A stretch of 64,000 nt of DNA, taken from positions 1,165,182-1,229,181 of the forward strand of contig JBQMRX010000001.1 of NCBI GenBank assembly GCA_052174115.1, in the 5' to 3' direction. Of this stretch, positions 19,273 to 29,254 are shown one piece after another. Positions within the stretch are counted from its first letter, which is position 1, and each line of letters opens with the position of its first letter. The DNA is from Arsenophonus sp052174115 (lineage in GTDB: Bacteria > Pseudomonadota > Gammaproteobacteria > Enterobacterales > Enterobacteriaceae). Under the pieces are notes generated by a model. That model was not told the DNA's origin, did no database searches, and was given only the letters and a program-made list of their open reading frames with translations. A program made the translations under genes and the position numbers.

Positions 19273-20886
19273 ATGTCTATTGAAATTAATATTCCTGATA
19301 TTGGTGAAAATGAATTTGAAGTTACAGAAATTATGGTAAAAGTTGGTGATAAAGTTGATATTAATGAGTCATTAATTACTGTGGAAGGTGAAAAAACATC
19401 AATAGAAATTCCATCACCACAAGCTGGAGTTGTAAGAGAAATTAAAATTACAGTTGGCGACAAAGTAGCAACTGGTAAATTAATTATGATTTTTGATGTA
19501 GAAAAAAAAATAACAGAAGTTAATAATAAAGAGATCTCAGACTTAAATCAAGATAAAATAGATAATAAAGATAAAGATCTAAATTATAAAAAAAGTGAAT
19601 TAAAAGAAGTGATTTTACCAAATATTGATAATGATGAAGCAAAAGTTATTGATATAATGGTTAATATTGGTGACAAAATTATTGTCGAGCAACCATTAAT
19701 TAGTATAGAAAACAAAAAAGCATTAATCGAAGTGTTATCACTTTTTATTGGAGAAATTAAAGAGATTAAAGTTAAAAAAAATGATAAAGTTAAAACTGGT
19801 TCAGTTATTATGATTTTTAACGTTAATTCCACTGTATCTTCTCTAACTAATGATAATAAAATAATAACGAAATCATGTTATTTTTCTTCTGAAAAACATA
19901 AAATTTCATCTACTATAAAAGTGAATAATTTTTTTAAAAAAAAGAATGAATTTATTGAAATTGAGGCTCATGTTCATGCAACACCGCTTATTCGTCGTTT
20001 AGCACATGAATTTGGGGTTAATTTATCTAAGATAAATGGAACTGGGCGTAAAGGTCGTATTATGCGTGAAGACGTTCAGATTTATATTAAAGAAGCTATA
20101 AAACGCTCTGAATTAGAATCAACTAATATAAATTATTTTTTAGATATGCTATTACATCGAAAAAAAATTAACTTTAGTAAATTTGGTGAAGTTGAAAAAA
20201 TTAAATTATGTCGTATTCAAAAGATATTTAATGCTAATATAAGTCGTAACTGGATAACGATCCCTCATGTAACACTCATGGAGGATGTTGATATTACTGA
20301 TCTAGAAGTATTTCGTAAAAAACAAAATAAAGAGATGGAAAAATTACAAACAGGGATAAAGATTACACCATTAGTTTTTGTCATGAAAGCTGTTGCTAGA
20401 GCATTAGAAGAAATGATTTATTTTAATAGCTCAATTTCTGAAGATAATCAGCAATTAACATTAAAAAAATATATTCATATTGGTATAGCTGTTGATACAC
20501 AAAATGGTTTATTTGTACCTGTTATTCGTGATGTTAATAAAAAGGGTATTATAGAACTTTCAGAAAAATTAATGGAAGTATCTAAAAAAGCGCGAGAGGG
20601 CAAGTTAACTATATCTGATATGCAAGGTGGTAGTTTTACTATTTCTAGTTTAGGTAATATTGGTACAACAAATTTTACACCTATTATTAATGCACCAGAA
20701 GTAGCTATTATTGGTTTATCTCGTTCATCAATAAAACCAATATGGAATGGTAGTGAATTTATTTCACGATTAATATTACCTATCTCACTTTCTTTTGATC
20801 ATCGTGTGATTAATGGTGCAGATGCAGCGCGTTTCGTTACTCGTATTGCAAAGTTAATAAGTGATATTCGTTATTTAGTTATGTAA
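19273..20886 (+). CDS. aceF: AceF, dihydrolipoamide acetyltransferase (E2) with two lipoyl domains
   Basis: Core of the pyruvate dehydrogenase complex; carries acetyl from E1 to CoA. 537 aa, against 630 in E. coli. Lipoyl domain 1 (about 1-77) has Lys41 in GEKTSIEIP; lipoyl domain 2 (about 111-185) has Lys148 in ENKKALIEV, a diverged context. The E1/E3-binding domain is at about 240-280 (ATPLIRRLAHEFGVNLSKI). The catalytic domain ends with FDHRVINGADAA, catalytic His510. Two lipoyl domains rather than E. coli's three; linkers are Lys/Asp/Asn-rich, not the usual Ala/Pro-rich. Stop codon is inside a hairpin. Confidence 0.98.
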   Translation: MSIEINIPDIGENEFEVTEIMVKVGDKVDINESLITVEGEKTSIEIPSPQAGVVREIKITVGDKVATGKLIMIFDVEKKITEVNNKEISDLNQDKIDNKDKDLNYKKSELKEVILPNIDNDEAKVIDIMVNIGDKIIVEQPLISIENKKALIEVLSLFIGEIKEIKVKKNDKVKTGSVIMIFNVNSTVSSLTNDNKIITKSCYFSSEKHKISSTIKVNNFFKKKNEFIEIEAHVHATPLIRRLAHEFGVNLSKINGTGRKGRIMREDVQIYIKEAIKRSELESTNINYFLDMLLHRKKINFSKFGEVEKIKLCRIQKIFNANISRNWITIPHVTLMEDVDITDLEVFRKKQNKEMEKLQTGIKITPLVFVMKAVARALEEMIYFNSSISEDNQQLTLKKYIHIGIAVDTQNGLFVPVIRDVNKKGIIELSEKLMEVSKKAREGKLTISDMQGGSFTISSLGNIGTTNFTPIINAPEVAIIGLSRSSIKPIWNGSEFISRLILPISLSFDHRVINGADAARFVTRIAKLISDIRYLVM

Positions 20887-20924
20887 TTAATAAATAAATT
20901 GAATATCATTTTATTTATTAATTA
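20884..20924 (+). terminator. AT-only hairpin straddling the aceF stop
   Basis: Perfect 15-bp stem (20884-20898 with 20910-20924), 11-base loop, beginning at the first base of the aceF TAA. No G/C in the stem and no clean T-tract. Could mark or protect the aceEF mRNA 3' end before lpd. Confidence 0.5.
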
Positions 20925-21090
20925 ATAATTATGAAATTTATTATCTTAGATTTTATAAGTTGAAATAAGAATTTTATTGTGTTAATTAATTTTTAGAGAA
21001 TTAAAATAATTTTATAAACTATATTTATAATGAATAAGTTTTGATAATTACAATTTTTATTAGTCCTCTAGATAAAAATAAGAGGTTATA

Positions 21091-22524
21091 ATGAGCACTA
21101 AGATTAAAACTCAAGTAATGGTTTTAGGTGCTGGTCCTGCGGGTTATTCAGCAGCTTTTCGTTGTGTAGATCTTGGTTTAGAAACAGTTTTAGTCGAACG
21201 TTATCCAACATTGGGTGGTGTTTGTCTTAATGTTGGTTGTATTCCTTCTAAAGCATTATTACATGTTGCGAAAGTTATTGAAGAAACAAAGAAATTAGGA
21301 GATCATGGGATCATATTTGGTAAACCTAAAATAAATATTAATAAAATACGAACATGGAAAGAAAAAGTTATTGGTCAGTTAACGACTGGTTTGGCCGGGA
21401 TGGCAAAATATCGTAAAGTTAAAGTTATTAATGGGTTAGGTAAATTTAATGATGCTAATACATTAGTTGTTGAAAATGAAAAAGAAAAAACAATAATAAA
21501 TTTTGATAGTGCTATTATTGCTGCAGGTTCACGTCCAATTCAAGTTCCATTTATCCCATATAATGATCATCGAGTATGGGATTCTACTGATGCTTTACAA
21601 TTACAAAAAATACCAAAACGTATATTAGTAATGGGTGGTGGTATTATTGGTTTAGAAATAAGTACTATTTATCATGCACTTGGATCTGAAATTGATATTG
21701 TTGAAATGTTGGATCAGGTTATTCCAGCAGCAGATAATGATATTGTTAATCTTTTTACTAAAAAAATAAGTAAAAAATTTAATTTAATGCTCAAAAGTAA
21801 AGTTATCGAGGTAGAAGCTAAAAAAGATGGTATTTATGTTAAAATAGAAGGAGAAAAAACTTCGGTAAAGTCACAATGTTATGATGCTATTTTAGTGGCA
21901 ATTGGTCGTGTCCCTAATGGAAAGTTAATTAATGTAGTTAAAGCTGGAGTAGAAATTGATGAAGATGGTTTTATCTATACAGATAAACAAATGCGCACTA
22001 ATATCACACATATTTATGCCATTGGTGATATTGTTGGTCGGCCAATGTTAGCTCATAAAGGTATTCATGAAGGACATATTGCAGCTGAAGTGATTTCTGG
22101 ATTAAAACATTATTTTGATCCAAAAATTATTCCATCAATTGCTTATACTGAACCTGAAGTTGCTTGGGTTGGATTAACGGAAAAAAAAGCTAAAGAAAAG
22201 GGTATTATTTATGAAGTGGCTACTTTTCCATGGGTTGCTTCTGGTCGTGCAATTGCTTCTAATTGTTCAGAAGATGGGATGACTAAACTTATTTTTGATA
22301 AAAAAACACATCGAGTTATTGGTGGAGCAGTTATCGGTATTAATGGTGGTGAATTACTTGGTGAAATTGGTTTAGCTATTGAAATGGGATGTGATGCAGA
22401 AGATATTGCATTAACTATTCATGCTCACCCTACATTATATGAGTCAATTGGTATGGCAGCTAAAATATTTGAGGGAAGTATTACTGATTTACCTAATCAA
22501 AAGTCACAATTAAATAAAAAATAA
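21091..22524 (+). CDS. lpd: Lpd, dihydrolipoamide dehydrogenase (E3)
   Basis: FAD flavoprotein that reoxidises lipoyl groups of pyruvate (and 2-oxoglutarate) dehydrogenase with NAD+. 477 aa, E. coli 474. FAD motif VLGAGPAGYSAA, redox pair Cys45/Cys50 in GGVCLNVGCIPSK, NAD motif GGGIIGLE, and the C-terminal HAHPTLYE with the catalytic His. Ribosome site AGAGG, five bases before ATG, can pair with CCTCT at 21065-21069. The 204-bp gap to aceF suggests its own promoter, as in E. coli. Confidence 0.99.
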   Translation: MSTKIKTQVMVLGAGPAGYSAAFRCVDLGLETVLVERYPTLGGVCLNVGCIPSKALLHVAKVIEETKKLGDHGIIFGKPKININKIRTWKEKVIGQLTTGLAGMAKYRKVKVINGLGKFNDANTLVVENEKEKTIINFDSAIIAAGSRPIQVPFIPYNDHRVWDSTDALQLQKIPKRILVMGGGIIGLEISTIYHALGSEIDIVEMLDQVIPAADNDIVNLFTKKISKKFNLMLKSKVIEVEAKKDGIYVKIEGEKTSVKSQCYDAILVAIGRVPNGKLINVVKAGVEIDEDGFIYTDKQMRTNITHIYAIGDIVGRPMLAHKGIHEGHIAAEVISGLKHYFDPKIIPSIAYTEPEVAWVGLTEKKAKEKGIIYEVATFPWVASGRAIASNCSEDGMTKLIFDKKTHRVIGGAVIGINGGELLGEIGLAIEMGCDAEDIALTIHAHPTLYESIGMAAKIFEGSITDLPNQKSQLNKK

Positions 22525-22656
22525 TTAATTTATTTTTTATGTATATTAATTAAATTAATAGTGAAATGAAATTTCATTATTATATTTTTTATACTTAATA
22601 TAATTTATAAAAATTAACTTATGTTACTTTAATTTATATACTAAAGTTTTATTTTT

Positions 22657-22685
22657 TAATATTTATATAATTTATATAAATATTA
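22657..22685. repeat. 29-bp palindrome, 14-bp arms
   Basis: Arms 22657-22670 and 22672-22685 around one base; A/T only, 130 bp after lpd. Confidence 0.65.
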
Positions 22686-23773
22686 TACTAAAATAGTATT
22701 TCTTAATATTTAATTAAAAACATACAATAAGAATAATATTAACCTATTAAATATCATTTAAATTATTGAATTAATTAAATAAATAAACTTTATTTAAAAA
22801 TAAAAAGTTTTCTATTAGAAGTATTTAAATACTTGTATTTTTATAGAAATAATAAAAATATTTATATAAAAGTTGGTTTTTAGTTTTAATTATTAAAAAA
22901 TGTATTTTTTACATATATTAAAAAATAAATAAAGTTATCAAGTATTATTTAAGTGAATATAATATTATTTTATTAATTAATATCTTAAATAATAAGTAAC
23001 TTAAAATAATAGTATCTAAAAATTATTTAATATTTTATTAACACTTAATAATTTTTATTATGTAAAATAATTAAATATTAATAACTAATATTTACATCAA
23101 GTTATTTGATTAATAATAAATATCAAATAATTTTATAATCAATTAATATTGATTTAAAGATTTATTTTATTTGATTTTTTATAGTTAATTAAATTATATA
23201 CTTATTTATATATTTATATTTATTAAAAATTTATTGCTTTAATTATTTATAATATTTTATTTAATTTTATTATATTTATTATTCTAATATTTTTTATTTT
23301 CTTATAAAATTATTTCTTTATTAGTATATTATTTTATTTTAGTTTATGTATAAATATTATAATGTTGTTTAAAAAATATTAACGATTTAGGATTATATTA
23401 TTATTAGTTTAAAACAAAATAAGAGAAAGATTTATTTTAATATAAGGAGAGATATAAAGAACCTTTATAATTAATAATTAAATTATCAATTAAATTATTT
23501 ATTTTCTTTATTAAAGAATTAATTATAAATTATAACATTAAGTTAAATAAATAATTAATTATTAAAGATTTTTTAATTATCATATTTTGAATTTTATAAT
23601 AATTTTAAAAATTATTAATTATAATTAAAAATTAAATATGAAAGTTTCATTTTTATTTTATGGTAAATAAATTTTAAAAATAGAAAATAGTTTCTCTTTT
23701 AGTAAAAATTTCTTAAATATTTATAATATTTTAATAATAAAGGTTAATTAAGTAAAAGTAATTATTATTTATT

Positions 23774-23813
23774 ATTTATATAATAAAAATATTCATATTT
23801 TTATTATATAAAT
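23774..23813. repeat. 40-bp palindrome, 19-bp arms
   Basis: Arms 23774-23792 and 23795-23813 with the two-base centre TC; arms are entirely A/T. Confidence 0.75.
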
Positions 23814-24341
23814 GTAAAAATTTATGTATTTCAAAATTCAATAATATTGATTATAATGAATTTTTATATAATTATATAGTAATATTATATTTTTTAAATT
23901 TTATGTTCATATTAATTAAACGTCTATCTTTTAATTAAAATTTAAATATATTAATTATAATTATTTAATTTAGTGATTATTAACGTAATTTTTGAAAAAA
24001 ATTCAGAGAATTTATTAAATAATTTATACTACAAATATATTTTTAATAATTTAAATTTAAAATTTATTAATTTCTATTTACTGATAGATTATTAATAATG
24101 AAATATTTTATTATTTTATTAGAAATTATAATTAAAAATTAATTAATTAATTTTATATTTGATAATTTAATTAAATTTAATTTATTGATAATTTCAAACA
24201 CGATATTATATATAATTATTAAATCTTATTTTAATGAGTTTTATATAAAGATTTATAATAAAATTATAATATAATAAATACTATTACTAAATATATTTTT
24301 ATATAAAGTAAGAAATTTAATGAATATATTTATATCATGAA

Positions 24342-24377
24342 ATAATAATAAGTATTCTTAATAATACTTATTATTAT
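24342..24377. repeat. Hairpin, 15-bp arms, 6-base loop
   Basis: Arms 24342-24356 and 24363-24377 (one G-C pair), loop CTTAAT. No adjacent gene. Confidence 0.7.
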
Positions 24378-25029
24378 AATACTGTGCAATTTTTATTAAC
24401 TTTTTTTAAAAAATAAAGAAGTAAATATATTTAGTTTATTTAAAATATAATTTTATAAAAAGATAATTTGACATTAATCGTACCAAATTATTTTTATATA
24501 AATATTATTTCTGAATTTTAATTTTATTTTAGATTTAAACATTAAAATAATTAATTTAAATTATATAAAAATTAAGTTACTAAACTTATTAACTTATATT
24601 ACTATAAATATTTATAATCTTATTTATTATATTATCTTATAACATAATTATTCATTATTATTTCAATAATTAGATTTTATGTAACAAAATAAATAATTTT
24701 TACTATTGCTTAATTAATTTAAAACAACTAATCATTATCAATGATGACTGAATTAAATAAATTTTAAAATATTTAATTGTTTTAGTAATGATAGATTAAG
24801 TGATAATTTAATTTTTATTAAGTGCACTTAAAGTTACATTTACTAATTATTGCATCAAATATTTAGTATTCGATAGTCAGGATATTTAGTGCTCAATAAA
24901 TTTCTTTAAAGTTCAACTCAGATATTATTCTATATTTTATTATATAATATTTTCTAATCGATGCTTTATAAAATTTCAACATACTAAATAATTAGTAGAT
25001 TTAGTGATAAAATAATAGGAGAACTAATT

Positions 25030-25695
25030 ATGATAAATGATGAATTAAAAAAAATTGTTGGTATTGCAGCATTAGAATATATCAAACACGATATAATAGT
25101 TGGTGTTGGAACAGGTTCTACCGTTGCTTATTTTATTGATAATTTAGCAACACAAAAACACTTAATTAAAGGTGTAATTTCTAGTTCAGTTGCTTCTACA
25201 AACAAATTAACAATGTTAACTATTCCTATTCTTGATAGTAATAATGTGGATTATGTTGATATATATATTGATGGTACTGATGAATTTAATTCAAATTTAA
25301 TGTTAATTAAAGGTGGCGGTGGTGCTTTAACTCGTGAAAAAATAATTGCTGCAATGGCTAAACAATTTATTGTTATTACTGATAAATCTAAACAAGTTGA
25401 TATATTAGGTAAATTTCCATTACCAGTTGAAGTTATTCCAATGGCAAGAAGTTATGTCGCTCGTCAATTAGTGAAGTTAGGTGGTATGCCAGAATATCGA
25501 AAAAATACAATTACTGATAATGGAAATATTATCCTTGATGTTCATAATTTAAAGATTTTTGATCCAATTGATTTTGAAAATAAAATTAATTCAATTGTTG
25601 GCGTTGTTACATCTGGATTATTTGCTAATCGTTCAGCAGATATTGTTTTAATGGCAACATTAACTGGAGTAAAAAAATTAAAAGGTAAAAAGTAA
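25030..25695 (+). CDS. rpiA: RpiA, ribose-5-phosphate isomerase A
   Basis: Interconverts ribose-5-phosphate and ribulose-5-phosphate in the pentose phosphate pathway. 221 aa, E. coli 219. Motifs: GVGTGSTVAYFID (phosphate loop, about 27-39), DIYIDGTDEFN with catalytic Asp, KGGGGALTREKI, and KFPLPVEVIPMA. ATG is preceded by ATAGGAGAA. Faces fau convergently across 129 bp; in E. coli rpiA and fau are also near neighbours. Confidence 0.98.
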   Translation: MINDELKKIVGIAALEYIKHDIIVGVGTGSTVAYFIDNLATQKHLIKGVISSSVASTNKLTMLTIPILDSNNVDYVDIYIDGTDEFNSNLMLIKGGGGALTREKIIAAMAKQFIVITDKSKQVDILGKFPLPVEVIPMARSYVARQLVKLGGMPEYRKNTITDNGNIILDVHNLKIFDPIDFENKINSIVGVVTSGLFANRSADIVLMATLTGVKKLKGKK

Positions 25696-25711
25696 TTATT
25701 TTATAATTACT
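25691..25711 (+). terminator. Hairpin straddling the rpiA stop
   Basis: 9-bp perfect stem AGTAATTAT/ATAATTACT (25691-25699 with 25703-25711), TTT loop; the TAA stop (25693-25695) is inside the first arm. One G-C pair, no T-tract. Confidence 0.5.
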
Positions 25712-25824
25712 CTAATAAAATTTATATTTAAATTATATTTAATGATTATTTCTATTTTTTAATATATATCTTAACAGATGTATTAATATGCTATAAAATA
25801 TTTAATTAATTATTTTAAATTTAT

Positions 25825-26409
25825 TTACCAACACCACCTTTTTAAAGGTGTAATAATTTCAGGTAATGAAATATCCCATGGTGCAGTTTGAATTTCATTA
25901 ACTAATTGAAAATCATAAGCTAATCCAATTGGATAAAAATGTTTTGTTTTCCAATTATCAAGAAGTCTATCATAAAAACCGCCTCCCATTCCTAATCTTT
26001 TTCCTTGTTTATCAAATGCTACTAATGGCACAAATAGAATATCTAATTGTTTTATTGGTATAATATTCATAAGATTTATAACAGGTTCATTAATATTAAA
26101 ATTATTTTTTATTAATTGAGTATTTTGAAAATAAGGTAAAAATACTAAATGATAGTAATTAAAAATATCTAATGCAGGTAAATAAATTTTTTTATTTTTT
26201 TCCCATAGATATTTTATTAATGGTTGTGTATTTATCTCACCATCAAAAGAAAAAAATATAGCAATATGATTAGCTACATGAATATGTTGATGTTTTAAAA
26301 TAGTGTTTAATATTTGATTAGCAGCAATAATTTGCTTAGTTTTTGTAAGTTTTTGCCGCTTTAATCTCATTTCTTTACGAATTTTTTGTTGTTGTAATTT
26401 TATTGTCAT
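25825..26409 (-). CDS. fau: 5-formyltetrahydrofolate cyclo-ligase (YgfA)
   Basis: Converts 5-formyl-THF to 5,10-methenyl-THF with ATP, feeding the same one-carbon pool as FolD. 194 aa. ATP/substrate motifs: N-terminal KEMRLKRQKL, IAIFFSFDGEINTQPLI, and GKRLGMGGGFYDRLL at about 141-155, the family signature. In E. coli zapA-ssrS-fau form a transcript; here zapA and fau share strand and order but are 1 kb apart. A 7-bp hairpin with three G-C pairs (25835-25850) lies inside its last codons. Confidence 0.95.
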   Translation of the reverse strand: MTIKLQQQKIRKEMRLKRQKLTKTKQIIAANQILNTILKHQHIHVANHIAIFFSFDGEINTQPLIKYLWEKNKKIYLPALDIFNYYHLVFLPYFQNTQLIKNNFNINEPVINLMNIIPIKQLDILFVPLVAFDKQGKRLGMGGGFYDRLLDNWKTKHFYPIGLAYDFQLVNEIQTAPWDISLPEIITPLKRWCW

Positions 26410-27402
26410 TTTTATTATTAAATTTTAATCTTATTTAAATTATATTAAATTAATAAAATATTAAATAATTTCTCTATTAATTTTTTATTATAAATTTAAT
26501 ATTATTCTCCTAGTTTAATGTTAGTTTTAAAATTAAATTTTTATTTAAAAATTTAATATACATAATAATTAAATATAAATTAAAAATAGATTTTAAAAAA
26601 TAAACATAGATTATTTCTACTATGTAAATAAATTAGATTTTTTATGATATAATCAGATAAAAATAAAAAATTTATTTAAAATAATAATTATTAAATTAAC
26701 CACTATATAAAATAATACATTAATTATCTTATAATAAAATAAGATCATAAATAAATATTTTTAAATTAAAAAATTAAAATTTATTATTAAAATATAAATA
26801 TATTATATATAATTAATTATTATTAAATATTTAAATATTAGAAATAACTAATTAATTTTAATTATATTTTATTAAAAAAAATAAAAATAATTATTAAAAT
26901 AATTTTAAAAAAAGAAAAATTAATTAAAAATATTTAATAGTATAATTAAACTTAATTAATATTAATTAACAACATTAATTTATTTTCATTTATATTTATA
27001 AAATATATTATTTATCTTTTGATCATTAAATTATTTAAAATTTTATTAAAAGAGCTATTACTTCTAATAATACATTTTATATTTAAACGTATATTTTATT
27101 TTTAAAAAAGATTAATTTTAAAATTAATAAAAAATAATTAATTGTTATTAACATATATAGTTTTTAACTTAAGATTTAAAGTAAAATATCATTATTATTT
27201 TAAATTTTTAATAGCTAAAATTTTACATATAATTATATATATAACTATAATTTAATAGCTATAAATAATTGTAATTTAATTAATTTTTTATTTTTATTTT
27301 TAAAAAAAATTAAGTTATAATAATATATTTTATTTTTTATACATATAAAAATAAATCTTTTCTTAATCTATTTTATATTAATTCTATTTTATTAATTATT
27401 TT
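26410..27402. other. Gene-free stretch in the 6S RNA position
   Basis: 993 bp between zapA and fau. In E. coli the 6S RNA gene ssrS lies here; I see no G/C-rich stretch able to form the long 6S duplex, so it seems lost or unrecognisable. No ORFs. Confidence 0.55.
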
Positions 27403-27732
27403 TTATTCCATTGGAATAATTATTTGTTCAGTAATATGCGATTCTTCTTGCAATGCTTGTTCAATAGTATGTTGCAATATGCGGAATTTTTGTTCCATAT
27501 CCTCAGTATAATTCTGTGTTTTAATTTTTTCTTGTGTAAGTTCATGGCAGATATTTAAAGCGACAATAAAAATTAGTTGTTCAGTGTTTGTAACACCACT
27601 TAAATTTTTAAGATCTTTTAATCGTTGTTCAAGTTCAATAGCAGACGATTTTAAAGCATCTTTTTGTTCTTTTGGGCAATTAACTTTTAATGTTCGTCCT
27701 AAAATTTGAATATCAACAGGTTGTGTAGACAT
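27403..27732 (-). CDS. zapA: ZapA, Z-ring stabilising protein
   Basis: Small coiled-coil protein that bundles FtsZ filaments. 109 aa, equal to E. coli. N-terminal MSTQPVDIQILGRTLKVNCP is the FtsZ-binding globular part; NTEQLIFIVALNICHELTQEK starts the long helix (about residues 50-100). Hairpin TTATTCC/GGAATAA (27403-27419) covers the last codons and the stop. With ZapD apparently lost, this is the window's only Zap protein. Confidence 0.96.
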   Translation of the reverse strand: MSTQPVDIQILGRTLKVNCPKEQKDALKSSAIELEQRLKDLKNLSGVTNTEQLIFIVALNICHELTQEKIKTQNYTEDMEQKFRILQHTIEQALQEESHITEQIIIPME

Positions 27733-29251
27733 TATACTTTCCTGATTATGTTTAAAATAAGAAACATAATAATATTTTGCTTCCTATAATTTTATTAATG
27801 CTATAAGAATAATTTTAATTTATATATGAAATTTATGTACTTATATACTAATATGAAACCTGTTCTTAATATTAATATATTATAAATTAATATTATTAAT
27901 GTAATTGAATAAATATATTAATAGAAGAATGTTTAATTAATTTATAAATTAAACAATAACAACTTAGTTTTTCATATACTTAATAAACAAACTATATAAA
28001 TTTTATGATCTTATTTTTATTCTTAGTAATAAAAACATATTTTTAACTTATTGTTATCTGAAAATGAAAAAAGAATTTAATCATTTTATTAGTTTTAAAA
28101 TTTTAGATAACTTAGATTAATAAAAAAATAAAAACTTATTATAAATTTATATATTATTGATATAATAAAATTATGTAAAATAAAAGTTTAAAATAAATTA
28201 AACAAGATTTTAAAAGAGATATTTGAGTATAATAAAATATAATTTAAATTTTATTTAATTATCTTTATAAACATAAAGCTTTAATAAATAAAAATAATAA
28301 ATTATTATTACATTAATATGTATAATGTTCAAATTTATTTTTCATAATAATTTATAATAAACAAAATAATCAAATAACTATTTATATCATTTATAATAAC
28401 ACATTAAAATAGTATTTTAAAAGTATAATTATCTTGTTATATTTTCTTAATTAAATATAAATTTTAAATATTCTTATTATTAAGACAGTATTTAATGGAA
28501 TTTATTTGTATATAAAATTTAACAAACTAAAAAATAACATTAATTATTATTAAATATAATTAAATTTATAATTAAATTATATATTTAATTTAATAAGTAA
28601 TTAAGTGATTAAAAGATTTAAATCTTTTAATATAAAAATATATATTAAATAATTAATAGAAATTTAACATAAATTTATTTATTAAAATATAAAATTAAAT
28701 ATCTTAATTATAATTAATTTTAATATAATAATAAAATATCATTATTTATATTTTATTATTTAATTAATAACAACTTAATAACGAATAATATGAAATTTAT
28801 AATATAATATTAATTTTATTAAATATCAATTTAATCATATGATAAAAAATTTATTATTGATAATTAATAATATAAATTTTAAAAATTAAAATTAAAATTT
28901 TAATTAAATATAGTATTTCATAAAGTGAATTGAATAATTTAATTAAAAAAACTTATTTATTTTATATATAATTTTAATTATTTTAATCAAGCGATAATAT
29001 CTATAACATTATTAATTATAATATAAACTGAAAATATTTTTAGTATTTGATACTATATTAATTATTGAATTCAGAATTTATATTATATCGAATAGTAGTA
29101 TATTTAAAACTTATTTATAAATTTATCTTCATATCAAAATAATATTATATTCTCTAAATAAGATAATAAAAATTAGAAATTTCATTATTAAAGATTCTTA
29201 CGTGATAAAATTTTTAATAGTATTAATGAATTAAATAGGAGTATATTTAAG
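27733..29251. other. 1.5-kb gene-free desert between zapA and ubiH
   Basis: In E. coli ygfB and pepP occupy this divergent interval. Nothing coding is recognisable. A 9-bp hairpin is at 27930-27955 and a 24-bp palindrome at 28608-28631. Confidence 0.55.
28608..28631. repeat. 24-bp perfect palindrome
   Basis: Zero-spacer, 12-bp arms, centre TTTAAA, with one G-C step per arm. In the zapA-ubiH desert. Confidence 0.7.
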
Positions 29252-29254
29252 GTG

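Larger units (their letters stand above)
22525..25029. other. 2.5-kb gene-free desert between lpd and rpiA
   Basis: No coding capacity recognised. Contents: palindrome AATGAAATTTCATT (22565-22578), hairpins listed separately at 22657, 23774 and 24342, a 16-bp palindrome at 22819-22834, a Shine-Dalgarno-like AAGGAGAG at 23445-23452 with no ORF after it, and a G/C-containing palindrome at 24818-24831 (TTAAGTGCACTTAA) 200 bp before rpiA. Confidence 0.6.

Noticed and set aside
19584..19832. 82-codon minus-strand ORF inside aceF
   Set aside because: Shadow of the second lipoyl domain; no independent support.
26410..27402. 6S RNA gene expected between zapA and fau
   Set aside because: No G/C-bearing long duplex or conserved 6S bubble sequence can be found; not annotated.
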